This document shows positions 55,660-64,000 of a DNA stretch of 64,000 nucleotides, one piece after another. Positions within the stretch are counted from its first letter, which is position 1, and each line of letters opens with the position of its first letter. Under the pieces are notes generated by a model, which saw only the letters and a program-made list of their open reading frames with translations, was not told the DNA's origin and did no database searches. Both the position numbers and the translations under genes were made by a program. The stretch is from Adineta vaga (Eukaryota; Rotifera), in contig CP075494.1 of the NCBI GenBank assembly GCA_021613535.1, forward strand, positions 1,488,001-1,552,000. Reading direction: 5' to 3'.

Positions 55660-57578
55660 CTTAGTTAAAGCATTTTTGTTTGTCTCCCACTTATACAGAA
55701 ATTGAAAGAATTTTAAAAGAAAACAGGTGTACTTTTATCTTCATATAATCTATTGCATGTAAGAGAGATATAGACTAGACTGACGTTTTTTGTCAAAATT
55801 CCTCCTTTACATGTTCTTGTTTGGAAAGTGGGAATAAATACGTAATCATTATCACAAAGTACCACTGCCTTTAACGAATAGCTATTCGATTCTTGATGAT
55901 TATACTATATCCGATGCATCTTGAGGGTGTGGGTGGAAAGTGACTTGTAAGACTGCCACCCATACCTGCCCTTAATTAAGTGATCAAATGAAAATAAACT
56001 GTGTTTATTATATAATAATTGTTATTTATTAAATAAAAAATATTCTCTTACAACATTTCAAAGTGATTTTATTTATCTTATCAAACAAAGTAAAAATATT
56101 TATTGTCGTTAAGTTTCGATAAATAACATTATTAAAGTACGTTTTCCTCGACATTTTCGAATACAAAATGAAATAAATTTAACAATTCGTGGTATTATTA
56201 TTTGTAACATTTTTGTTAAACCACCAATTAATTCAACTACCGCGGGAATATTACAAACTATACTGTATTTTGTATAATAAGTATAAGTACATTGTAATGG
56301 TTTACATTTATTATAATCTTTATCATATGCTATTGATAATTTCCATTGTTCAATTGTTGAGATCGGAGTACATCAATCTATTAATGGTGAATAAACAAGT
56401 TCTGTTATATTCATTGGTGAACGTAATTCAAAATATGAAAGAAGTTTATCCAGACAAATTTGACCATGAAAACATCGAAGATCAGATTGAAGTAATAAGT
56501 TATACAATAACTAGATGAAGTTGATTTGACGATACCGTCCAAAATATCAAACTTCGCTTTCAAAAGCAAGAAAAGATATTGTCAGCTGTCTGTCATCACC
56601 GAAAGAGTGAATGGACTTTAAGAAGTGACCTTGCTATCGAATCGTTAGATAATTACCTCTCGTCTGATGCTGATAAAAAGTAGCGAAAATCTTAAGAATA
56701 ATAAAGGAAACAGGTCTTGCTCTTATTTTGTTAAAAGGCTTTTTTCTTGGTAGTTTATATATGATTTTGTGCGGACTCTCAGTTATGATCAGTTGGTAAA
56801 ATGAGTTAAATTTTACTCTTCGATGCTTCACTTCTCAATTACTTGTTTCAAAACTCCTGTTTTCCAACTATTTTACTTTCATTCCGGTAGAACTGGCAGA
56901 TCTATACGAAAATACTTACAGCAGCAGTACAATAAGTAACCAGGTAGTTTAAATCGTGTAATTCAATCATCAATTCACTCACATACTGTCTCTCTCTCTC
57001 ATTATTTCTATGCATTGATCGTGCATGATCATATGAGTGTGGTGTATTCAATGCGATGTAGATTAATGTGTTGCACTTTGTTTTGAAGTGTATCACACAT
57101 TAAAGAACTTTTAATAAAATAGAAATGTATATTGACTTATGATCAAATATGCGGCAAAAGAGAGCTTTTATTTATTTTTGCTAAAACAGAAACGTTTCTA
57201 AAGGGTAAAAGAGATGATGCAGCATATTTCTCTCGATAAAAAATCATGATTTTAGTTTGATATAGGGAGTAAAGAAATACAGTCAGTATTCGATAAGGAC
57301 ACACAATTTTATAACAAAATTTCGATAGATCAAACAAACCTTTTCTTCATAACAGAAATATACAAAATAAACATCTCAAATACATTTTACTAATTTTGTT
57401 AATAATAACATTTGAATAACTGATTGAGTTTATCGTACGGGCATGAATATGTGCTGAGAGAAAAACGTTTTTACTCTTTTAATTGTAAGAAATACTTAGT
57501 AGGATGGTGCAAAAGAGAACAGAAAAAAAGTATTTATTATATTCAAAAATTCTTATGCTCCTTCATTACAGAGAAAAT
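55660..57578. other. Intergenic, 1.9 kb
   Basis: Should contain the missing first exon of the kelch gene. Also holds the repeat at 55916-55974 and, at 56130-56270, a broken frame (RFPRHFRIQNEINLTIRG) that may be a decayed gene end. CTCTCTCTCTC near 56988 is a short microsatellite. Nothing else supported. Confidence 0.4.
55916..55974. repeat. Telomere-like inverted repeat, copy 19
   Basis: G-arm GCATCTTGAGGGTGTGGGTG, C-arm CCACCCATACCTGCCCTTAA. The GATGCATCTTGA start is shared with the copy at 36460, so the element boundary may lie near CATCTTGAGGG. Confidence 0.85.
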
Positions 57579-58591
57579 ATGCGACTTGTAATAGTATTGT
57601 TTCTCGGCGTTTTTCTCTCATGTGTAGAAAGTTTGTTAATTCGTTTCTTCGTGTATGCCTTTTCACAATATGTACTATTTCTAGGTCAAACTACAGAAGC
57701 ATCTACTTATTCTTGTAATGAGAATAATGGTAATATCAAATTTACATTATCTTCGTCGCCTCATTCTGCATGGAATCCAGATTCAAACTGTTCTTTGCAA
57801 CAATGTCATGTAAGCTCGATTAACAGTTGTTCTTCGTCGTCAACACCTTGCTTCGACTATCGTACGTTCGACAATAGTAGATATTGTGCACCTGGTATTC
57901 TATGTTCAATTTTGGAGCCATGCAACAATATAACATTTACCTGTGCATCAAATACTTCAGTGTGTATAGTTAATTCGTGTTGCTCGCCACAAGCAATGTG
58001 TTTGCCGTTATTATCGACAAATTTCTGCATATCAGGTGATGACACTCTTTAGATTGAGATTTGTGAGTGCTCAGAAGCGAATGAAAATACTTTGTCATTT
58101 CAAACTCACGATTGAGTCTGCCCCTATAACATCATCAAAGGATTTTGCTTAACAAACTTGAAACGTTTTCTCAGTCTAAAGACCGTTAAAATACTTTGTA
58201 CTAAAAATAACAGGTAGTATTCATTTTAAAGTATCTCGCCGATCAGCAGGCAATCTGCAATGTTCGATGATATAGTGCTTTTTAGTCTGAGTATATTGAA
58301 ATGATTCTTTTAGGATGGTTTAATATTGCCAGTATGAATTACCCACGGCAATGGCATACATCATCCGTATTATCCAATGGAAAAGTGTTAGTTACTGGTG
58401 GAATGAGTGATAGTAGTACTTATCTAAGCAGTGCTGAATTGTTCGATCCATCAACAGGAACTTGGACGACTACTGGCAGTATGAATAATGCACGAAGTCA
58501 GCACACAGCATCCGTATTAACCAATGGAAAAGTATTAGTTACTGGTGGAATGAATTATACTGACTATCTAAATACTGTCGAGTTATATTAA
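57579..58591 (+). CDS. Secreted Cys-rich protein with two kelch repeats (possibly truncated)
   Basis: Exons 57579-57630, 57685-58035 and 58314-58591, joined in frame; introns are 54 nt (phase 1) and 278 nt (phase 1). The signal peptide is MRLVIVLFLGVFLSCVES. A roughly 115-residue Cys-rich region follows (YSCNENNGN, NCSLQQCHVSSINSC, CAPGILCSILEPC, CIVNSCCSPQAMCLPLL), then NFCISGWFNIASMNYPRQWH and two kelch repeats (VLSNGKVLVTGGMSD; TASVLTNGKVLVTGGMNY) ending NTVELY-stop. Two repeats cannot close a beta-propeller, so the gene is probably 3' truncated, or further exons were missed. An upstream in-frame ATG at 57504 is less likely, since TTACAG just before 57571 looks like a 5' UTR splice site. 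Kelch units resemble those of the gene at 54024. Confidence 0.65.
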
Positions 58592-58789
58592 TTATTATAA
58601 ACACACTTACAATAAACTGTTTTTTTTACTTACTATCACCAGTAGTCTCAATTTCAAATACTGTTCTAGTAGCATAACTGTCTTGTTCTAATAATAATGT
58701 AGTGTTTTCTTCAAAGTCTGTGTTAACGTTGATTAGTAACATTCATTTGAAGGACGTAGATCAGCTAAAACTTAAATCGGTCCACTGAG

Positions 58790-58840
58790 TTGAGGGTGTG
58801 GGTGTGATTATTCTTTTCGTTCGACACCCACACCCTCAAA
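58790..58840. repeat. Telomere-like inverted repeat, copy 20 (best preserved)
   Basis: TTGAGGGTGTGGGTGT (58790-58805), an 18-nt spacer, then ACACCCACACCCTCAA: perfect 16-bp terminal complementarity. No target duplication is obvious. Lies between two convergent genes (ends at 58591 and 58936). Confidence 0.92.
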
Positions 58841-58935
58841 ATTATGTTCATAAATATATTCAATATATTTTATTTGAAATTTTTATCGTAGTTTTCTTAT
58901 AGAATGATTCTTTTTAAAGAAATGTTCGACATCGA

Positions 58936-60199
58936 TCAGCAATTATAATATTTTTTAACTTTTTGTATATCAGTTGAAGTAAGTTTCACGTTCATAGCAT
59001 GAATGTTATAACCTGGATATGTAGGTACAAATGCTGGTTTACCATTACTTGAATAGGAATAATCAGGATAGTGCATGATGGAATAATAATCATATGGCAT
59101 ATTCATTGTAGTAAAATAATCTGCACTATACTTATCATAGTTATATTGGAATTCTAAAAGAAGTAAGAATGACAGTGAAATCTATTTGTTAATAATTTTC
59201 AAAAAATATGACATACTTGGATCAATATTTGCCCAATTCATTTTGACATAATAATCACGATCAGGTCTCTGATGTTCATGACCGAAACCAACAGCATGAC
59301 CTAGTTCATGAATATATTGTCCAACACTCATACATGTTGGAGAATACATTTTAACATATTGTCGTCCACCTTGACGACCAATATATGAATAACAATAATT
59401 ACTTGTTCCATCATCTGGTGTTAATTCGATATAATCACGATCAGCATTTGTTTTCGGTGCAAATCGAATACATGTTTTTGAATGCCATTCTTGAATGACT
59501 TGTGCAATGACTGCTCTCTCATTACTATTGTATCGCGAACTGATAACATATGGCACTCGAGCATTAGGCCATTTATATCGTGAGTCTCGCCATACATTCG
59601 CACGAGCTGAAGATGATTGTTTGGGTAATTCCTCACGTAAATCTGTAAGATTTATACCAATTTGTTCGTTAGTTAAGGTTTTAGATCGTTCAAAATCTTC
59701 TTCAGTTAAATAAGGTAGAGGAGATTGTAATTGCATAGAATCATTTTGAGTCAGATTGATGACTGACGGATCTAAAAAGAACAACGAATCCAATAAGTAA
59801 TGATAGAGTTCTTCGATGTCAAAACAAAATCGTATACTTACTGATCTTTAGATTAACAATAGGTTTACTTCGCTGATAAACTACAATAAATACAGCAGTC
59901 AAAAGCGCACCTATTACCAGCAAAGCTAATACACCAATAACAAATATTATTTTCTTGAAATAGTTTGATTTTTGTTGTCCAATCCTGAATAAATGAAAAA
60001 CAGACAAAATTTAATCAGTATTTGCGCTTGAACTACTTAGTTATATGTCTTACTGCTTCATTGTTCTTTCCTGAACAATCGGAATAGAACTGTGGATGCC
60101 AGATTGAATACTAGGAAACGAAGAAGGATATACATGGAATATGGTATTTTGTTCATTCGATAAATTCAAATTTCGATCATCTTCCATCGAAAGAGACAT
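58936..60199 (-). CDS. Type II membrane astacin zinc metalloprotease, four exons
   Basis: Exons on minus: 60199-60054, 59984-59842, 59771-59217 and 59153-58936; phases 2, 1, 1; 353 aa. Residues 1 to about 55 are cytosolic. One TM helix follows (IIFVIGVLALLVIGALLTAV), then a propeptide-like region and the astacin domain. The domain starts near RYKWPNARVPYVIS. The zinc site is HELGHAVGFGHEHQRPDRD, with three His ligands and the catalytic Glu. The Met-turn is YYSIMHYPDYS with the Tyr ligand. Domain Cys residues are present (KTCIRF, NYCYSY, PTCMSV, YYNC at the end). All catalytic features are intact. Most animal astacins are secreted or C-terminally anchored, so an N-terminal anchor is unusual. 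Likely substrates are extracellular matrix or surface proteins. It is convergent with the kelch gene at 57579. Confidence 0.92.
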
Positions 60200-60989
60200 T
60201 GTCAGGTTGAAAGTGTAATGAATGGATTGAGATACTTTTAACTTTTGTTATAATGTGTATTATCTGTTATAAAATATTATTGATGAGAAAAGCCCTTTAA
60301 ATATCTTGTTTATTCACGCTTCATAAATTACGAAAAAAGAATGAATGTATATTGCGTTCCAGATAAATATTTACAATTGCGTCAATAGGTTGGCTTTCCA
60401 ACATAAAACACAGGTAGAGTCATAGTTTGTCATGTACGTTACTCATTCTATACAATTGCTCGAATGATTCATTTCGATTTTCTATCCTAATTGACTTCCG
60501 TTCTCGTTCGATAGACAATGTCACTAAGTGGAAAATTTTGTTATGTTTTAAATGTTTCTTCATTTGAAACGATTACTCAATATCATAAATATTTCAATCG
60601 GATTTATGTTTGAGGACGTGGGTGTGGGTGTGAGTCTAGTTGACGATAGTACCCTCATATTCACATCTACCCCACCCTTAAGATCCAAATCATCAACATT
60701 TATTTAAAGTAGAAAAAAATGATCATAATCTAATACGGAAGGAATCTGATATATTGTGATCTATTTTATTTCATCAATTATTTTAATCATTAAAATTATA
60801 CTGTTCTTTATCTTTATTTAATCGAAAAAACTATTGTACAAGATCGAAATCAATTTCAACATATTTGTTTGTCTACGTTTATGAATTCAGTAATCTATAC
60901 TCCTATCACGTCAAATTCTGATGTAATTCTTTGTGTTTTAGGTCAAATCTATTTCACAATAAAAATCGCAATCAAACAATAAATAATAA
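60200..60989. other. Upstream region of the astacin gene
   Basis: Contains the repeat at 60610-60685. No coding region is seen. Confidence 0.4.
60610..60685. repeat. Telomere-like inverted repeat, copy 21
   Basis: G-arm TTGAGGACGTGGGTGTGGGT then GTGAG; C-arm ACCCTCATATTCACATCTAC then CCCACCCTTAAGAT. The C-arm is partly decayed. Confidence 0.8.
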
Positions 60990-61329
60990 CTAAACCACCT
61001 TCATGACCAACTAATGTTGATTGTAAAATTGATTCTAATGGATAGCAATCTGCTAGCATTGCTCCTCAAGATAAAGAAACACATTTTGATGATAATGCAC
61101 AACTACAACCATTGTAAGACGATGGTATATTATGCATGGCATACCCATTAATTATTTCAGATGAATAATCAATTACCGAATTCGTAGATAATGTATTCAT
61201 TAATATATATGCTCCTGTTGTTTCTCGAATTAATAAAAGAGTATTGATAAATAATTGTGGCATTTTAGTTTGAAAATCATTCATTGTTTTTTGAATTTGT
61301 TCATTTAATGTAATTGATGATAAAAGCAT
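60990..61329 (-). pseudogene. Decayed copy of the 48541-49612 membrane-protein family
   Basis: An open minus-strand block reads LNEQIQKTMNDFQTKMPQLF, then ETTGAYILMNTLSTNSV, then YNGCSCALSSKC. It parallels FQSEINLQIDRFLNGSRNSF, GNALMSFYATNWMPII and NSSCSCSITRT of the gene at 48541. After a stop the next frame continues MLADCYPLESILQSTLVGHE and a TM-like tail. Both ends are missing. Confidence 0.55.
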
Positions 61330-61559
61330 GGCTGTCGGAATGCATAAACCAGAAGAGGTTGATGAAGCATATAGGGATGTTCATTTACCATTGATTATTG
61401 GAACTGTGGTCTATACAATTGTGAAAAAACAAATATTGCCTGTATTCGAACTAAATAAACGGACACTTTTTTGTCTGTATTGAACAAATAAAATTAACTA
61501 TACATAATATATAACACCAACATATCTAATATCTCGTAATATATTTAATCCTCGTACGA

Positions 61560-62060
61560 CAAACCATTTGCATTTGTAACATTTTCTGCTCATCGATATA
61601 GTTCAATTAAATATCAGAATCGATCATTATTTAAAATTAGAAAAAATGACCTACGATTTGTATTTCAACACAGTGGATCGCAATTTTGATAATTTCATTA
61701 CTATTTGTGTTATAATGTAATATGGTTACGAATTTATACACTTATGACGACAGTAATTGTATCATTAAGCATTAATATTATATTAAATGTTCGTATTTTT
61801 CATTACGTCGTTTTGTACCTCAATTAATAAATTCAAATAATTCAAAAGTAAAATTAAATCGATGAGAAATTTCTTTATTACAACAAATGATTTTTATATT
61901 TTTGACATTTATTGTTAATTGAACTTTAACTTACGTAATAGCAATGGTCGGTCAGTTGATCATAGTTTGAATCGATGAATTCGTCCAGATCTGGTAATCT
62001 TTAGTGAATATTTATCAGATCGTACATGTTCAGTCATGTATAAAGTCATATAAAGACGAA
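61560..62060 (+). pseudogene. Decayed GPCR fragment (TM3-TM6 region)
   Basis: Broken plus-strand frames read FAFVTFSAHRYSSIKYQNRS (end of TM3 and loop 2), then a TM4-like stretch with stops. IWLRIYTLMTTVIVSLSINI then ILNVRIFHYV (TM5) follows, then RRFVPQ-like loop 3. ISLLQQMIFIFLTFIVN with TLTYVIAMVGQLI (TM6) comes last. Several in-frame stops are present. It resembles the local single-exon receptors in helix order and in the basic loop before TM6. Confidence 0.45.
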
Positions 62061-63004
62061 TATTAATTTATTCATTTGTATTAAATCAATTTTGTTTTTT
62101 ATGAAATAAACAAACTATAAAAAATCCCCTAAAGAGATAAAACATTTCTTTATTTCCTCCAGATAGGATTGAAAGAGTTAAATTTATAAAACTATGTGCA
62201 AAAAAATTCTTTTATGAAATTATACAATGAGAATTATATAGCTAATGATTATCCAAATGTTCTTAATAAATCTCTTTTAAGTCATTTTTATCCGACCTCA
62301 TTTGTGACAATTGTTCAATTGATTGATGAATTATTTATTGAAAATATAATTGAATAACAACATTTCTTGATCTATTAACTATTGAATTCAAATTATTATT
62401 ATTATGGCATAGTTTAACTGTTCATTAAAAAAAAGACGCTATTCATCATTATTAAACAAATCATGCTGTAACCTTGAATTCAAATTAATCGTCGACAAAA
62501 AGAATCTGAAAAACAGCTTTCATTTACATTTATGCATATTATTGAGATGAATGTATGTGGCTCAAAATGACATTCACATCCTAGGCCAACAATACGGTCA
62601 TAACCTATGTATATCTCCTTCGATTACTATCAAGCTAGATATTCTGACCTCATGACCGATAGTAGCTATCTGTTCTATTCCTTTCTCTTTCTCCTGTATA
62701 ACCTTCTGCCCAATGTATGAAAGGGTCACTACTTGAATGATGTAGTGTATAGTTAACATCAGATCGAAGATGGCAGAAACGTTACTCCTCCAGCAGTTTG
62801 TCACTGTTAGCACAATAGAATAAAGTAATGAGAAATAAACAATTTGAATTAATATGAAGTGAAAATTAGATGTTTGTATAAGCGTGTTTTTTTCTTCTAT
62901 GAACCATTTTATTTTATTATGATTATGACTTGTAAATAGAATCCATAATGTATTTAGACAAATATTATTTTGAATGATGATGTAAATTTTTTCTAGATAA
63001 AGCG
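62061..63004. other. Intergenic with dispersed repeat copy B
   Basis: Contains the repeat at 62590-62835 and the 5' flank of the last gene. A 140-codon minus-strand frame at 62598-63020 runs through the repeat and antisense to the next exon, so it is not called. TTTTTTCTAG just before 63000 could be a 5' UTR acceptor. Confidence 0.4.
62590..62835. repeat. Dispersed repeat, copy B (partner at 35175)
   Basis: Same order of blocks as copy A: CAATACGGTCA, GATATTCTGACCTCATGACC, TGTTCTATTC, GTTTGTCACTG and GAATAAAG. Longer because of an internal segment (about 62605-62630) absent from copy A. Could be an LTR or SINE-like relic. Confidence 0.6.
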
Positions 63005-63999
63005 ATGTTTCGCTTAACAATATGCACTTTTATCTTTGTTCTTTTGATCACTGCTGTTCGAGCTCCTGGTGGAGGTGGAGGTGGTGGTGGAGGAGGAGGA
63101 TATCGTGGTGGTTTTATTAGCGGAGGTGGTCGATCTCGTGGTGCAATAGGCAATAGTACTAATGGTAAGCGTAGGAATAATTTAGTTATTTTTTAAAATA
63201 ATACAAAAAGAATTTACCATTCTATGTCTTCATCAACTAATATACTAAGATAACGTTGAGTATTGCCGTTGTTAACACGACTTTCCTATTTTGTTGTTGT
63301 AAAAAGATGTGAGTTAACAAAAATCCTTGTCACATATTTCCGAATACAGATTATAATTTAAAATTTGCATAGTATTATGTTGTTATTTTTCTCAATTTAG
63401 AAACTAACGGTGAACGATGGCTTGCGATAGGATCTAATAGATTTTACAGCATACTGATTATTCTTGCGATCTGTTGTGCAATTGCCTGTTTAGGCTGCTG
63501 TTCTCGCAATCCTTATGAAATGTCTTCTTATAACAATCAAGATGGAATATCACCACGAAACAATACTGACTTTATTCATGATAGCTCGCCACAGAATATT
63601 AGCCAGATGAGTGATCCTTTCAAGACAGGTATTTGGTCTTTCAATTACTATCAATATGGAAAATCGCATGGACCATATCGAATGTCTCTTCAATTCAATC
63701 ATTCATCAAGCATAGTAACTGGTCGAGGAACATATGATGTTGGTGATTTTACTATGGATGGTGTTTTTTCATCTGAAAATTTTCGATTAGGTATCAATCA
63801 AAGATATATAGAAGGCACAGGTGATGCAAATGAAAATTTAGGTCATACATCCATTTTACAAATGGCATGGAATTCGAATCAAAATCAATTTGAAGGTAAA
63901 TGGTATGTTAAAACGCATAAATATACTGGCAATGGAAACTTTCATTTACGTTTCGAGAAAACTGCTATGCCCTTGCTGTATGATGATTCTGCATGTTAA
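63005..63999 (+). CDS. Signal peptide, Gly-rich stretch, TM helix and unknown beta-rich domain
   Basis: Exons 63005-63164 and 63401-63999 (236-nt intron, phase 1), 252 aa; the stop falls at the window's last bases. The signal peptide (MFRLTICTFIFVLLITAVRA) is followed by PGGGGGGGGGGGYRGG and a Gly/Arg/Ser stretch. Next come a TM helix (FYSILIILAICCAIACLGCC, with four Cys likely to be palmitoylated) and a roughly 150-residue domain. That domain starts with GIWSFNYYQYGKSHGPYRM and contains GRGTYDVGDFTMDGVF and NQFEGKWYVKTHKYTGNGNF. The alternating pattern suggests a beta-barrel or sandwich. With a cleaved signal peptide the domain would be cytosolic. No named family recognised. Confidence 0.72.
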
Positions 64000-64000
64000 T

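Noticed and set aside
1637-60685. Telomere-like repeats as remnants of chromosome fusion events
   Set aside because: Too many copies (about 20 in 64 kb), with shared spacer and flank sequence; a dispersed element fits better, though the telomere resemblance stands.
62598-63020. 140-codon minus-strand open frame
   Set aside because: Crosses the dispersed repeat and runs antisense into the first exon of the gene at 63005; no recognisable domain.
1-64000. tRNA genes, rRNA genes and CRISPR arrays
   Set aside because: No GTTCRA-type B box with a matching acceptor stem, no rRNA-like segment and no regularly spaced direct repeats were seen. A tRNA could still be missed without a covariance search.

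Overview
The window looks like nuclear DNA of a bdelloid rotifer (Adineta/Rotaria type). This is inferred, not shown by a marker gene. The grounds are: strongly AT-rich DNA, short GT-AG introns (mostly 40-200 nt), many divergent rhodopsin-like GPCRs, and membrane-anchored FG-GAP, kelch and astacin proteins. There is also an ADP-ribosyltransferase-TPR protein, AIG1-type GTPases, and an abundant G-rich repeat built on GTGTGGG, close to the TGTGGG telomere unit I recall for Adineta vaga. There are no bacterial operons, rRNAs or CRISPR arrays, and I recognised no tRNA.

Layout. 0-10.9 kb: cytosolic-type sulfotransferase, TANGO2/NRDE-family gene broken by one TAG codon, GPCR, METTL24-like type II methyltransferase, and a GPCR broken by one TAA codon with an inverted fragment of itself beyond its 3' end. 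12.4-14.6 kb: ART-TPR gene. 14.6-20.4 kb: gene-poor mobile-element island (TTAA-flanked piggyBac-like MITE nested in another inverted-repeat element, solo LTR with 5-bp target duplication, decayed minisatellite, and a long-TIR element with 10-bp flanking repeats). 20.4-26 kb: tiny Cys-rich protein with a myristoylation-type start, a two-exon multi-pass membrane protein, a GPCR. 26.4-34 kb: F-box/LRR gene built from fourteen identical-length 84-nt exons, then a type II membrane protein with 28 FG-GAP repeats. 35.5-43.3 kb: four-TM protein, AIG1 pseudogene back to back with an intact AIG1 GTPase, nine-exon secreted Ig protein. 44-53 kb: two tandem GPCRs, decayed membrane-protein gene, F-box protein, another GPCR. 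54-64 kb: two kelch genes, type II membrane astacin protease, decayed copies of two families, Gly-rich single-pass membrane protein.

Several genes share an architecture: a short cytosolic tail, one TM helix, and a large extracellular module (FG-GAP propeller, kelch propeller, astacin). In two of them the TM helix sits in an exon bounded by a phase-2 and a phase-1 intron, which suggests shuffling of an anchor exon. The most striking non-coding feature is a family of about 20 short inverted repeats (G-rich arm TTGAGGGTGTGGGTG, C-rich arm its complement). Copies lie in most intergenic gaps and in none of the exons I modelled.

Exon models were made by eye from GT-AG sites, reading-frame continuity and family resemblance. 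No alignment, profile search or RNA evidence was available.
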